Assembly (NCBI GenBank): GCA_026214975.1
Contig: JAOBSW010000955.1
Coordinates: forward strand, 310,001 to 374,000
From: Gentiana macrophylla
Taxonomy: Eukaryota > Streptophyta > Magnoliopsida > Gentianales > Gentianaceae
Direction of reading: 5' to 3'
DNA: 64,000 nucleotides
Below the pieces are notes generated by a model. It did no database searches, had not been told where the DNA came from, and was given only the letters and a program-made list of their open reading frames with translations. Positions within the stretch are counted from its first letter, which is position 1. The number at the start of each line of letters is the position of its first letter. The position numbers and the translations under genes were made by a program. Shown one piece after another: positions 1 to 10,983 of this stretch.

Positions 1-33
1 CTAAGAGCCAATCACATGCCAATTCTTTGGAAG
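1..33 (-). pseudogene. LINE reverse transcriptase fragment, left side of Sirevirus insertion
   Basis: Read on the minus strand this short piece ends in LPKNWHVIGS, which continues the LINE reverse-transcriptase reading at 25044-25189. The same sequence lies uninterrupted at 58021-58049. The last five bases, GGAAG, are the target-site duplication of the Sirevirus that begins at 34. The rest of this LINE copy lies outside the window to the left. Confidence 0.85.
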
Positions 34-1737
34 TGTTGGACTTATCTCTTAATTTTGATGATGAGTGCCATACTAGTTGTTATAGTGCAAAGGCAAAAAG
101 ATGTCTACATTAAATGTATAGGTTTATTAGAGTTTGATTAATAAATAGGTTTGATCAAACAAGCACTGTAATGGTCAGCTGACTTTTGTCAGCAGACTGG
201 TCTAGGTCAGTAGGGTAGATAGGTCATGAGATCGGTCGAAACCCGCCAAGACGAAAAGGCCGAGGGTTCAAACTCGATTCTGTAAGGCTAAGGGATCAAA
301 CTTAGTAATTTAAGTCAAGAATATGTAATCAGTACTTGGGTAAATCTGTGATGACCCTACTGACTGCATATATCTTATGTACAAGGTCTAAGTTCCATAA
401 GTTGGATGATGTTTGGAACTTAGTTATAATTAAAATGATGTAATCTAACTACACAAATAAAAGTTAGATAAAAGTAATCAGCTGCATTATATTTTATACA
501 GAAATATGATGATCAGCAGATTGATTGATACTTCAGCAGACTGATGAACCTGCTGATATATATATCTCGATTAATTCAAGATTATTTTGAAGGACTACAT
601 GGATAAGGACAGCCAACTACCTCTGACTTATCAAGAAAATCAAAGGTTGAGATTAAAAAGACGTTGGGATGATACAGGGCTTTATCCAATAGACACAAGT
701 CAAAGGGTGGACAGACTGCACTGTCAAAAAGGAATTCTGACAGTGTCAGTCCTATGAATAGTGACAGAATGCAAATCAGATGGGACAAAAACAAGGAACG
801 GTTACATTTGAATTTCAAATACAAGTCACATGCATTCTTGCCTATAAATAGAAGACCTTCAACTCAGAAACAAGATGATGAAATTTGGATAAACTTTAAG
901 TGATAATACTGAGCTGAAAAACACCTGCTGAACTTGCTGAGCATAAGGCTGCTGATCTAGTAAACTTCTTCAAGTGTATTTCGTATTCAAATTTGCATCA
1001 AGATTACACACTTGGAGATCGCAAGTCATTGATTACATCATCCTAATCAAGTTGCCGCGAATCGAATCATTTACTTGATTCATTCTTTATTTTATATAGA
1101 ACTCCTGCTTGAAGACAAGTGAAGCATCATTGGGTGTGAAAGATGTTGTTTGTGGTGGAGTGGTGAAGAGGCAATCCTACCCTTCAAGGACCGGTGGAAG
1201 ACTAAGGAGCAACAATCCTACTGCTCTCGCCATTTGTGAAGCCATAGTTATTGGTGAAGGACAAACAACTTAGGAATCTTTGTAACAGCTACTTCAAAGA
1301 TCTCTAGTGAATTTCCTCCAACATCACAGGAGAAGAGTGGACGTACAGGATTACATCACCTGGAACAACTATAAAAATCTACCCATTTACTTTCAGCTTT
1401 TACTTTCTGCACTTAGTTTATTTCACTCATCAACCTACTGAATCCAGCAACTAAAATCACACACTGGCACTACTGAGTATCTAATACTTAGTATCATATT
1501 TAACAACAAGTATTAAGGCTTAATTTTGATATTATTCCATTTGCACAAATTCAGCAAATCGAATCTGTCGATGAGACTCACATTTATCAAAGAAAGCTAT
1601 CGAAGTCTCAAAGCAGATTCATCAAGTATCGCAGCATGAAGTTGCAGAATTTGTTAACTCCAAAAGTTTTAAGTGTTAAGTTTATTCACCCCTCCCCCCC
1701 CTCTAAACTTAACCAAATCCTTTTCAAGGGACCAACA
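34..1737 (+). repeat. 5' LTR of the Sirevirus
   Basis: 1704 bp, TGTTGG...CCAACA, matching 23369-25043 over its whole length. A C-rich tract (about 1688-1702) lies close to its 3' end, as in the other Sirevirus-type LTRs of the window. Differences from the 3' LTR cluster where one copy has CAG or CTG and the other CGA, CG or TCG. Confidence 0.95.
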
Positions 1738-1739
1738 AT

Positions 1740-1751
1740 TGGTATCGGAGC
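1740..1751 (+). promoter_or_regulatory. Primer-binding site (initiator tRNA-Met)
   Basis: TGGTATCGGAGC, two bases after the LTR end, is the usual plant copia site complementary to the 3' end of initiator methionine tRNA (commonly TGGTATCAGAGC). Confidence 0.9.
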
Positions 1752-1843
1752 AAAGGCTTACGCTCAAGAAATCCTACTTGTTGTGCTTGTGAAAATTCTT
1801 TAAAACTTTCTTTCAAGTTCTTTGGTTTTCAAAGTCTTGCATC

Positions 1844-2902
1844 ATGGATAACACGGTATGCTAGAACTATGTTGATGTGTTCTCTAGATAGATTTGATGA
1901 GTATAAACATCGAATGCAGGCTTATCTTGCTGCAACTCATGATGAGATGATGGATGTACTAACTGATGGACCACTGGAGATTACCAAGTCAGTAACAGTG
2001 GGTGAAACCACTGAGTACATTCCAAAGCCAAAAAGAGAATGGAATGCAGAAGACAGAAAAAGAGCAAACCTCAACAATATTGCTATTGACCTCATCTACA
2101 GAACTTTGGATAGCAATATGTACATGAAGGTTAAAGATTGCAAAACTGCAAAGGAACTTTGGGACAAGATACATTTGATCTGTGAAGGCACTGATGCAAT
2201 AAAGAAGAATAAGATCGAGTGTGGCAGGCTAAAAGATTCCAAAAGTTCAAGATGCTGCCAAATGAAACCATTGAGCAAATGGAGTCTAGATTCAAGGCAA
2301 TCCGGGATGAACTTACCCTGCTGAATGTAAGTTATTCAAAAGATGAGGTAAACACCAAAATCTTGGAAGCTCTACCTGCAAAAGATGTTTGGAAAATGAA
2401 GGTGACTGCAATAGAAGAAATGAGAAAGTTGCATGAAGAAGACACCTTCAAGTTGTTTTCAGATCTTAAGGCATATGAATTTAGCAAGAAGCTGGTGCCT
2501 GAAACTGAAAAGGAAGAGCCAAAGACCACTGCATTGGCTGCTTCTCATCAAGAAGAATCATCAGGAGGACAAGATGATTTGCTGGATGAAATGCAGGAAC
2601 AAATTGCCCTGCTGAGCAAGAAAATCAGGATGATGAAGACTGGAAAGGCCACCTCAAGAAATTTCACAAAGAGGCCTACTGAAAGAAGGAAAGAAGAACC
2701 AAAGAAAGATAATGATTATTTGTGCTTTCATTGCAAGAAACCAGGACACTTCAAACCTGACTGTCCTGAGTTAAAACAAGGCAAGGAACTCGATTATCTC
2801 TGTTTCAACCGCAAGAAGCCTGGACATTTTAGACTGATTGTCGGACTCACGAAGACCAAGAGCCAACAAAGAAGACATGGCAAGAAGGCTATGGTTCTTT
2901 GA
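1844..2902 (+). pseudogene. gag: Sirevirus gag (capsid and nucleocapsid), frameshifted
   Basis: The likely start is the ATG at 1844, but the first codons contain stops. A clear reading runs from 1869 to about 2215 and continues in another frame from 2219 to 2902. The first part is a copia-type gag domain (YLAATHDEMMDVL, then TAKELWDKIHLICEGT). The second has the conserved LLNVSYSKDEVNTKILEALP region followed by a basic stretch. A CCHC zinc knuckle (CFHCKKPGHFKPDC, CX2CX4HX4C) is encoded at about 2722-2763. A second, degraded knuckle (CFNRKKPGHF) follows at about 2803-2832. The product would package element RNA in cytoplasmic particles. No complete protein can be made from the sequence as given. 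Confidence 0.88.
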
Positions 2903-4143
2903 AGATGAATCAGGATATGAAGTGGAATGCGAAAAGGGAATGAGTCGGATGACACAAAGATCAAGTTGTCGATATGGAGGATTATGCTTTGATGGCCAAT
3001 ATGGATGAGGCGAGGAGGTATACAACATCGTATCTATCAATACTCTCGCTGGAAGTGATTGTGAATCAACTTGTGGTTCAAATCTTAGAAATTCGACAAC
3101 AATGAGACTTTGGATGCCATCCTTAATCAATTGAGGATAATACAACTGGTTATGAGGTTGTGAAGGTGAAAAAGAAGCTCTTGAATTGGAAGTTGGAAGA
3201 TTGAAAGTTGAATTAAGGGTTCTCAAAGGCAAAGAAAAGATGTTGGACAGAATCAGCATAAGTCTGCTGAACATCCAGCAGCCTCTGAATCTGCTGAACC
3301 ATCTTGTTCCACTACTGCATACAAATCAGGAAAGCCTTATGGAGATAGAACAGGGCTTGGATTTGGAACTCAGCAATCTAACAAGAGTGGATCCAGTAAG
3401 GTTACTGAACCTAGTTCCAGAATTGGTCCTAAGTTTGTACCTGCACTAGATCCAACTCCCAAGAAGGTCTTTGAGGCGATTAAACCCAATGAGAATGCCT
3501 CAAAGAAGCAAAATCGAGAAGTCAAAGAAGTCAACGACTCTAATAAAAAGAGTAAATCTAAAAATAGGATTTCTTTGTGCCTTCTAAGCTCGCTGATAGC
3601 AGACACTGCTATCAAGTCTCATTTGGACCACGAAGGGTAAGAAGCAGTAAATATTCCAAGGATAAGAATCCTAAACCCAAAAATGTTTATCACTCAAGGG
3701 ATACTTATCTCAGGGGGAAAGGTAGACTGTTCCCTACTGATGATGATTGGAATATTCCTGCATCTAATGCTAGAAACAGTAAGGATAACCATGCTGCTAG
3801 GGTAAAACCTAGGCAATGGAATCAGCAGAGGACTTATACAAGGCCTCAGCAGACTCCATACTACAGGGCTGTTCCTAACAGACAGCAAGCAAATGGTTAT
3901 ACTAATGCTTCTAACACCAAGAATCATTTCAAACAACATTATAACCCAAAAGGCCAGAAAACATATGTGATTCCTACACATCCTACTGTTAGAACTTATG
4001 GATGTGTGGAATACATGTATGAACCAAAGTATGAACCAAAGTATGACACATTCAGGAGAAGACCTTATGGAGACATGCCAAGGGTCATGCTTACCACTGA
4101 CCATTATGGACCCAAACAGGTTTGGGTACCTAAAATGCATTAA
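2903..4143 (+). pseudogene. Sirevirus gag-protease linker region, degraded
   Basis: Frame is scattered between 2903 and 3576. A clean 188-codon reading runs 3577-4143, rich in Arg, Asn, Gln and Tyr, with a short duplication EPKYEPKY near its end, and closes with KQVWVPKMH before TAA. Sirevirus and related copia polyproteins have such a low-complexity linker ending in VWVPK just before the protease. It has no enzymatic signature. The stop at its end is followed by a pyrimidine-rich stretch ending in TAG, which resembles a splice acceptor. Confidence 0.75.
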
Positions 4144-4156
4144 CTTTGTTTTGTAG

Positions 4157-4520
4157 GGTGTCTGGTACTTTGACAGTGGTTGCTCCAGACATATGACAAA
4201 GAATAAGCACTGTTTATCAAACTTTGTGGCAAAATATGGTCCAAGGGTGAATTTTGGCAACAAGAATACACCTGGATATACAAGAGGATATGGCACACTT
4301 GTGAGGAATGGACTTACAATCAATAATGTTGCATATGTGGAGGACTGGAATACAACTTGCCGAGCATCGCATACCCTCGTGACATGGGATACAAGGTCAC
4401 TTTTGACAAAAGCAAGCGCATTGTCATCGGTGAAAGAGGTGATCAAGTTGTACTTGCCGCGCGAAGACAACGAACATGTATGTTGTGGATTGGTCTCACT
4501 GCAGATTCGAAAACTCGTCT
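4157..4520 (+). pseudogene. Sirevirus aspartic protease, frameshifted
   Basis: WYFDSGCSRHMT is encoded from 4163, with the catalytic Asp-Ser-Gly at 4172-4180. This is the copia protease signature that cleaves the Gag-Pol polyprotein. Downstream, text equivalent to the conserved 'LLSVSQLCDMGYKVTF' region is legible but scrambled at 4357-4395: CTG/CAG triplets appear as CCG, CGC or TCG. Frame is regained at DMGYKVTFDKSK. Confidence 0.8.
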
Positions 4521-5620
4521 GATTGTACATACCAAGTCTGAACTCAATTGGCTATGGCACAAGAAGTTGAATCACTTAAACTTTGATGATATTAATCAGT
4601 TGGTGAAAAAGAAACTGGTGGTTGGTTTACCTGTGATCACATTCAAGAAGGATGCTATATGTGATGCTTGTCAGCAAGGTAAACTGATAAAGTCAAGTTT
4701 CAAATCAAAGACCAAGCAATCAACTAATAGAGTGTTGGAGCTGATGCATATGGATCGTTTTGGACCAATAACTCCAACAAGTGTAACAGGAAAGAAGTAC
4801 ACCTTAGTGGTTGTGGATGATTATTCTAGGTACACTTGGGTGATATTTATGAACAAGAAAAGTGAAACACTTCAAAGCATGCCTAATCTTTTGAAGAGAT
4901 TACAAAATGAGAAAAGTTTAAAAGTTATAAAGATAAGAACAGATCAGGGTACTGAATTTCTCAACAAAGTTATAAGAGAATATTGTGAACAGAATGGTGT
5001 ACTACATCAACTTGTCTGCTTTGGTACACCACAAACAAAATGGGGTTCTTTGAAAGAAAAGCAGAACTTTAAAAGGCGGGAAGAACAATGATTTGTGAAG
5101 CATTGCTACGAAAGATATTAAATGAGGCGATAAATACAACATGCTATACACAAAAGCAGAACATCAAGAAACAAGAAGTCTGTCTGAAGACACCTTATGA
5201 GGTTTGGATTGGAAGGAAACCTAACATATCCTATTTCCATCCATTTGGAAGCAAATGTTTTATTCTAAATCATAAGGTACATTTGAAAACCTTCCAACCA
5301 AAATCAGATGAAGGAATTTTCTTAGGATATTCTTCAGTCAGCAGAGCATTCAGGATACTGAACAAGAGGTCACTGAAACATGAAGAAACTATCCATGTTG
5401 TGTTTGATGAACCTAAGTTTACTGGTATGGAAGATGATGATTGTGAACCTGCTGAGGATCATCAAGTCACTGATGCAGATTGTGTTGAAGTTTTGGAAAG
5501 ATTTGATGACTTAAAAGTTTCGACATCGCCTCTGCCGAGCACCTTGTCGATGGTGTTATTCCGATGCAATAATCGAAGCAGTTCAAGGATCTCGCCGACT
5601 TCCCAGTAGAAGAAGCTACA
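4521..5620 (+). pseudogene. int: Sirevirus integrase, frameshifted
   Basis: The N-terminal zinc-binding segment is legible (LWHKKLNHLNF...CDACQQGK, HHCC type). It is followed by the catalytic core with MDRFGP for the first Asp and RTDQGTEF for the second. The third acidic residue lies in a region equivalent to TPQQNGVVERKNRT that is shifted by extra bases at about 5030-5075. After the ATG at 5088 comes the C-terminal copia region, including TPYEVWIGRKPNISYFHPFGSK and GIFLGYSSVSRAFRI. Frame breaks again near 5520 in a stretch full of TCG where TCTG would be expected. The enzyme would insert the DNA copy into the genome. Confidence 0.85.
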
Positions 5621-5724
5621 GTGAGACCTATCAAGATGATGTTCCTGTTAATCAAAATAACCAAAACCCACAATGGTTAAGGAATCACCATGCTGAACAA
5701 GTTATTGGCAATGTACAGCAAGGT

Positions 5725-7280
5725 GTGATAACTAGAAGACAACTGGAAGCCATGTTTACTTGTTTTCTATCTCATATGGAACCAAAAGTTGTTGAAGAAG
5801 CTATTTCAGATCCAGACTGGATAATAGCTATGCAAGAGGAATTGAAAGAATTTGAAAGAAATCAAGTTTGGACACTAGTTGAAAGGCCAAGTTATGCAAA
5901 TATCATTGGTACTAAGTGGGTATACAGAAATAAACTTGATGAAACTGGTACCATTGTGAGGAATAAGGCCAGACTAGTTGCAAAAGGCTATTCTCAAGCA
6001 GAAGGAATAGACTTTGATGAAACATATGCACCTGTTGCAAGATTGGAAGCTATCAGATTATTCCTGGAACATGCTGCATATAAAAACTTCAAAGTATATC
6101 AAATGGATGTCAAGAGTGCATTTTTGAATGGTATTCTAGAGGAGGAAGTGTATGTTCAGCAACCTCCTAGATTTTGAAGTTAAAGATCAAGAAGAGAAAG
6201 TGTATAGACTCAACAAAGCACTTTATGGATTGAAACAAGCACCAAGAGCTTGGTATGAGACCCTGTCTCAATTCCTGGTGGACAATGGTTTTACAAAAGG
6301 CACCATTGACAAGACACTTTTCAGAATCAGTGAAGGGACAAAGACCTACTGTACAGATTTATGTTGATGACATAATTTTTGGCTCTGAAAATGATTTATT
6401 TTGTGAAAAGTTTGCAAATCTAATGAAGAGTAAATTCCAAATGAGTATGATGGGAGAAATGAACTACTTTTTGGGATTGCAAGTTAAACAGATGAAAGAT
6501 GGAATCTTCATTCATCAAACCAAGTATACCAAGGAGTTGCTGAAGAAGTTTGGTATGGAAAACAGCACTAAGAGTTCAACTCCTATGAGTACAAACATCA
6601 GATTGGATGAAGATAAAGAAGGCAAAGATGTTGATCAGACTTTATACAGAAGGATGATAGGCAGTTTGCTATACCTAACTGCCAACAGGCCTGATATATC
6701 CTTTGCTGTAGGTGTTTGTGCAAGATTTCAATCTAAACCTAAAGAAAGTCACTTAGGTGCAGTAAAGAGAATTCTCAAGTATCTTAAAGAAACTTTAGGA
6801 GTGGGGATATGGTATTCCAAGGAAGGAAGCTTCAAGGTGATATCCTACTCAGATTCTGATTATGCTGGTTGCAAGATTGATAGAAAAAGCACCTCAGGAA
6901 CCTGTCAGTTAATGGGAAATAGACTGGTCTCCTGGTTTAGCAAGAAACAGAATTCTATATCAACTTCTACTACTGAAGCTGAATACATTGCTGCTGGAAG
7001 TTGCTGTGCACAAGTACTATGGCTAAGACAACAATTAAGGGATTATGGAATTGAAGAAAAGGAAATTCCAATTATGTGTGATAACACAAGTGCAATTGCA
7101 ATTACAGAAAATCCTGTTTTGCACTCTAGAACCAAGCACATTGATGTGAGACATCATTTTATAAGAGATCATGTTGAAAAGAAAGATGTGGTGGTTCTAT
7201 ACATCCCTACTGAAGATCAACTTGCTGATATTTTCACTAAGCCACTTGATAGTGAAAGATTTGCTAAATTAAGGATCTGA
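5725..7280 (+). pseudogene. Sirevirus reverse transcriptase and RNase H, frameshifted
   Basis: The RT N-terminal part runs 5725-6177 ([42 protein letters not shown]). It continues in another frame 6152-6367 ([15 protein letters not shown]) and again from 6255 to 7280. The catalytic motif YVDDIIFGS is at 6360-6386. RNase H follows, with DSDYAGCKIDRKSTSG and the Sirevirus-typical TEAEYIAAGSCCAQVLW, and ends DQLADIFTKPL before TGA at 7278-7280. Only two frame changes separate it from an open 500-codon reading, and the catalytic residues are kept, so this is the best preserved part of the element. Confidence 0.92.
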
Positions 7281-7329
7281 ACTTGGAATCATAAAGGTTG
7301 GTGATATTCAAAGAATGTAATCGAATTCA

Positions 7330-7500
7330 CCAAGGGATTAGTCTTTGCTATGATTGGGTGAGCACACTTTAGCAGATTAGTCATTGGTATCAACAATTCC
7401 ATGTACTTATGTTTGGACAATTGAGCAAATGAGGTTGCCAAGGGATTGGTCTTTGTCATGTTGGGTGAGCTCACTTGACTTGATCGGTCATTGGTATTAA
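7330..7500 (+). repeat. Pair of imperfect 63 bp direct repeats after pol
   Basis: 7330-7393 and 7438-7500 are two imperfect copies beginning CCAAGGGATT and ending TCATTGGTAT, each containing TTGGGTGAGC. They lie in the non-coding gap between the pol stop (7280) and the accessory ORF (7962). A similar GGGTGAGCTCA motif lies in the equivalent gap of the minus-strand Sirevirus at the right end. Confidence 0.8.
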
Positions 7501-7759
7501 ACTTCATCTTGTATTATCAATTGAACAAAACAAGAAGAAAACTAGGATCGCAGAGTCACTTTGACAAAGTCAGTCTTTGAAGAATTTTATCGCCAGATCT
7601 AGCTTGAGCCTACCCAGCTGAGGATTACCCTGCTGGATGGAACGTTATTCAGTCAAAGTTATTAAAGTCAAAAAGCACATTGGCGGGATATTTATTTTAT
7701 CCCTTATTACTATAGTTAAACCATCCAACGGTTACAAACATTATGGAGGAGTAATGGGT

Positions 7760-7847
7760 CACGTGTCAAGACAGGACTTATTCAATTTAATCGTGGTTAC
7801 CTCAATGTACGTGCAATGACAGTTTCAACTACCCACTGTCTATATAA
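7760..7847 (+). promoter_or_regulatory. Promoter-like block upstream of the Sirevirus accessory ORF
   Basis: A perfect G-box CACGTG lies at 7760-7765 and TATATAA at 7841-7847, about 115 bp before the accessory-ORF ATG (7962), followed by a C/T-rich leader (about 7870-7961). The minus-strand Sirevirus at the right end has two CACGTG boxes and a TTTAAA box at a matching distance from its own accessory-ORF start. Promoter function is inferred. Confidence 0.45.
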
Positions 7848-7961
7848 TCAGACTGTTACACAGCAGATTCTCTACTTGCATTTTCTACTTTATCTCTGCA
7901 AATCCTACACTGTGTGAACACAGATTTGAGAGCTATTCTTCTTCATCTTCTTCTTATTTCA

Positions 7962-9398
7962 ATGGCGGAAAGGATTGAAGTTCAAATCGAATCAAGCCAA
8001 AGTGTTAGAGGCTATGTTGTTGATGCAAACCAAACAGAGTTGGCTATTAATATAGGTCGAAGAATAAGGAGGTTTGCAGGCTTGGAGAACAAACTCAATA
8101 TCAGATTAGAAACAATCTCATACACCAATGTTATTGATTTCTGGAAGAATATGGTTGTGGAAGAAGGAACTGAAGCATTCAAGACGACTGTGAATGCTGA
8201 GGAGCTTGTAATCTCCTCTAGTCTACTGCGGGAAGTGTTTGGATTTGAAGAAGTGGTGGATGGCTCAGTCAATCCTGAAGCAATGGGATTGGACAAATTG
8301 GCATTTGTTGATCGATTAAAACAAATGCGAGACACCAAATCCGTACCAGTGCATCAACTGCAAACATATTGGAAATGAGTACAGTCTGCTGAGCAAACTC
8401 ATTGCAAAGAACATACTTGGACTAGTTGGCAGTATGGATACTCTATCAGGACCCAAGATAGAGCTGATGATAATCATCTGTAGGAGCATGAAGTTTGACT
8501 GGGCTGGTTACGTCATTCATTATATGAAGAAAGTGGCCAAGGAAGAGAAATTAGGGAAAAGGAAATCAAAGGCCTTACCCTTAGGATTGATGATTGAGAC
8601 TGTTTGAATCATTTGGAAGTTCCCGATCTTGAACACGAGAATATTAATCGATCTAGATACAAGAAGGAAATTAATTATGCTATTCTGGTCTAGATGATGA
8701 TGAAGAGGTTCTTTGGAGAGGTCTTGGTGATGATGATGATGGAGATGATGGTGATCTTTGGTGGTGAGCGGGTTCGACAAACTAAGAAGATATCTATTAA
8801 ACCCTTTGCACCCAAGAAAGTCTTTGAGAAAAGAAAGGTGGAGCTACAAAGAAAATAACCGAGGTATTCAAGCCTCTAAAGAAAACAAGGAAACAAACAA
8901 AGACCTGCATCTTTGAGTCGCGAGGTCAAGTGGAGGTTTATGACCTGCTGTTCTTCTTCGCAACAAGAATCTGTTGTAGAAATTCGAGGAACAACGAGAG
9001 AAGAAGCCAGTAGAAAGAGAAAGTCTACTGTGGTTGAGAAAGATGATGAACCCTCTCCAAGAGAAGGAAGGAAATTGCCAAAAGAAGAAATATGGCAAGG
9101 GAAAGAGTTGAAAAACTTGGAAGCTCAAAGAATCCAAGAGGAAGCACCAGTAGAAGAAGAAGAAGAGGTTGTTGAGGCCGAGCCCTTAACTATCATTCCT
9201 TTGTGGTGATTATTGACTCTCTCACCAAGAGGGTGTCAAGTCCATCGATCTTTCGGGACAAAGTTGTTCTTTGAGAAATCTGTTGAAGATATACAGCAGC
9301 TTCATCGACCCTCGAGCCTTTGTAGTATCTCTGAAGAAGAACCACAAAGAAACCACCGAGCCTCGAACTCTTGTGGTAGTTGAAGAAGTAATTGAAGA
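7962..9398 (+). pseudogene. Sirevirus accessory ORF downstream of pol, 5' part (cut by the Athila-type element)
   Basis: The ATG at 7962 (MAERIEVQIESS) starts a reading open to 8378. It contains VIDFWKNMVVEEGTEAF and ends KSVPVHQLQTYWK. After a frame change it continues with KLIAKNILGLVGSM, IELMIIICRSMKFDW and AGYVIHYMKKVAKE. Further downstream it becomes charged and low in complexity (Lys/Glu-rich, 8913-9209). Such ORFs sit between RNase H and the 3' LTR in many Sireviruses and match the family annotated as 'putative plant transposon protein'; an envelope-like role has been proposed but is unproven. No membrane segment is evident. The reading is interrupted at 9398 by the Athila-type insertion and resumes at 20752. 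It shares the CRSMKFDWAGYVIHYM-like region with the ORF on the minus strand near 62.4 kb. Confidence 0.75.
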
Positions 9399-10983
9399 TG
9401 TTCGGTAAAACGAGTTTTACAATTTATAAACGAAACACCCCAAGTATAAGGTTCAGTAGTATAGGATGTTAACGGGTCGCCCTAAGGAGTGGAATGTTTA
9501 TCGGATCAAGGAACAATTATTCTATCGATTATGTCACAATTATCTATCTAAACTAAGGTTGAAACTAATGAAACCTAAGCCTAAGGATTAAAACTAAAAC
9601 AAGAATAAAAACAAGCGAAAATAATAAACAGAAGAAGACGGATAACGTTCACTTTGATGAACGAAAGCGCCCGAAAGCTTAATATAATGGACGTTCGTCT
9701 ACTATTATGACGAGCGCGCCTAACTACTGAACATAAGCGTAAAAGTGCAGGAAAACAAAGCAGGAAATTGGGGTTTATAAAACTAGGACTTAAACTAAAC
9801 TTAATCTAAACGATTTTGATTAAAACAATTAAAGGAAAACACAAAGAAGGCAACGAATCCACCCATCAACCAACAACCCCAACTAGATGGTGATCTAAGA
9901 TGTAGTTTTTAGTAGTGATTTTTCACGAATTCAATTAAATTTCTTCAACCAAATTCTAGGGTTTCGTTTATCTTTTCAAACAAACTAAACATGCAATCAA
10001 AACGAAATCACGAGATTGTTTCCAAACTCTTACTCAACTAATCATGCATAATCTCTTACAACACGAATAATTGCATTACTTTGAACGAATCAAACTTAAA
10101 CAATATATTTTCATATATTAATCCAAGCATCAAATATAAATAGATCGTTTCATCAAATTCATAATCCAATAAAACATAACAATGCAAACCGTTAAAGTAA
10201 TGAAAAACTAAATCTTTTACTCACTAAACATAGGCATAAAATCTCTAGTTGGTTGTGTTGATGACGAGCTTCCTTCGTCGTCTCACCGCTGAAGTTGCTT
10301 AGCCAACAATCATGTTGGTGATCATGATTGTTGGGTTGGAAGAGTTCATCTTCTTGTTTTCCTTGAGATGCGGCTGCTAGGGTTTCTTTTAGTGAATAAT
10401 GCGTATGAGATGTCTCTTAGGGTTTAACACACGCTGCTATTTATAGAATTTTAAGGCGGCTAGGGTTAAGTCGGCCCTGAACGCCCGTCTGGTCTTGTGG
10501 ACGCCCGTCTGGTGGATCTTGACTTTGCTCTAGACGTCCGTCCATGCTGCGTCCAAACTCTCTGACGTGATTTCCTCTCTGGACGCCGTCCATGAAATCA
10601 AACGCCCGCCCAAGATGGGACGCTACATCAAACGCGGCGTTCACCTTGGGGTCAAATTGATTTTCTCATCTTGATCTTTAAACGATTTCATCTCTATCCT
10701 TTCTCCATCATATAAATCCAATCATGCACCTCCTTCAATCCTTTTTAAGCTCGAAAAATGTGTATCTACAAGAGGGTCAAAACATGCAAACTGTAGAAAT
10801 ACATATATAGATAGAAAATGACTAATAAACCACATAAATAGCTCGAATTTGCATTTTAATAAATTCTAAACCCATTCTTCCAATTTATCCTTTTAGCCAT
10901 GTGATTTTCTATAAAAATCACTAAAACACGGAAGATATTGCTACGAAATAACTCGATAAAAACCATAAAATTAGTCGTAAACA
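9399..10983 (-). repeat. 3' LTR of the Athila-type element
   Basis: 1585 bp, near-identical to 19165-20746. It contains a cluster of GGACG/CGTCC-type motifs at about 10480-10640. Differences from the 5' LTR are concentrated at CAG/CTG positions (for example TTCAGTAGT at 9452-9460 against TTCGTAGT in the other copy). Confidence 0.95.

Noticed and set aside
582..824. 80-codon minus-strand open reading in the Sirevirus 5' LTR with a hydrophobic N-terminus
   Set aside because: It lies wholly inside the LTR and is broken in the 3' LTR copy; no domain.
8520..8780. His-rich minus-strand reading
   Set aside because: Complement of the Asp/Glu-rich accessory-ORF region on the plus strand; a low-complexity shadow.
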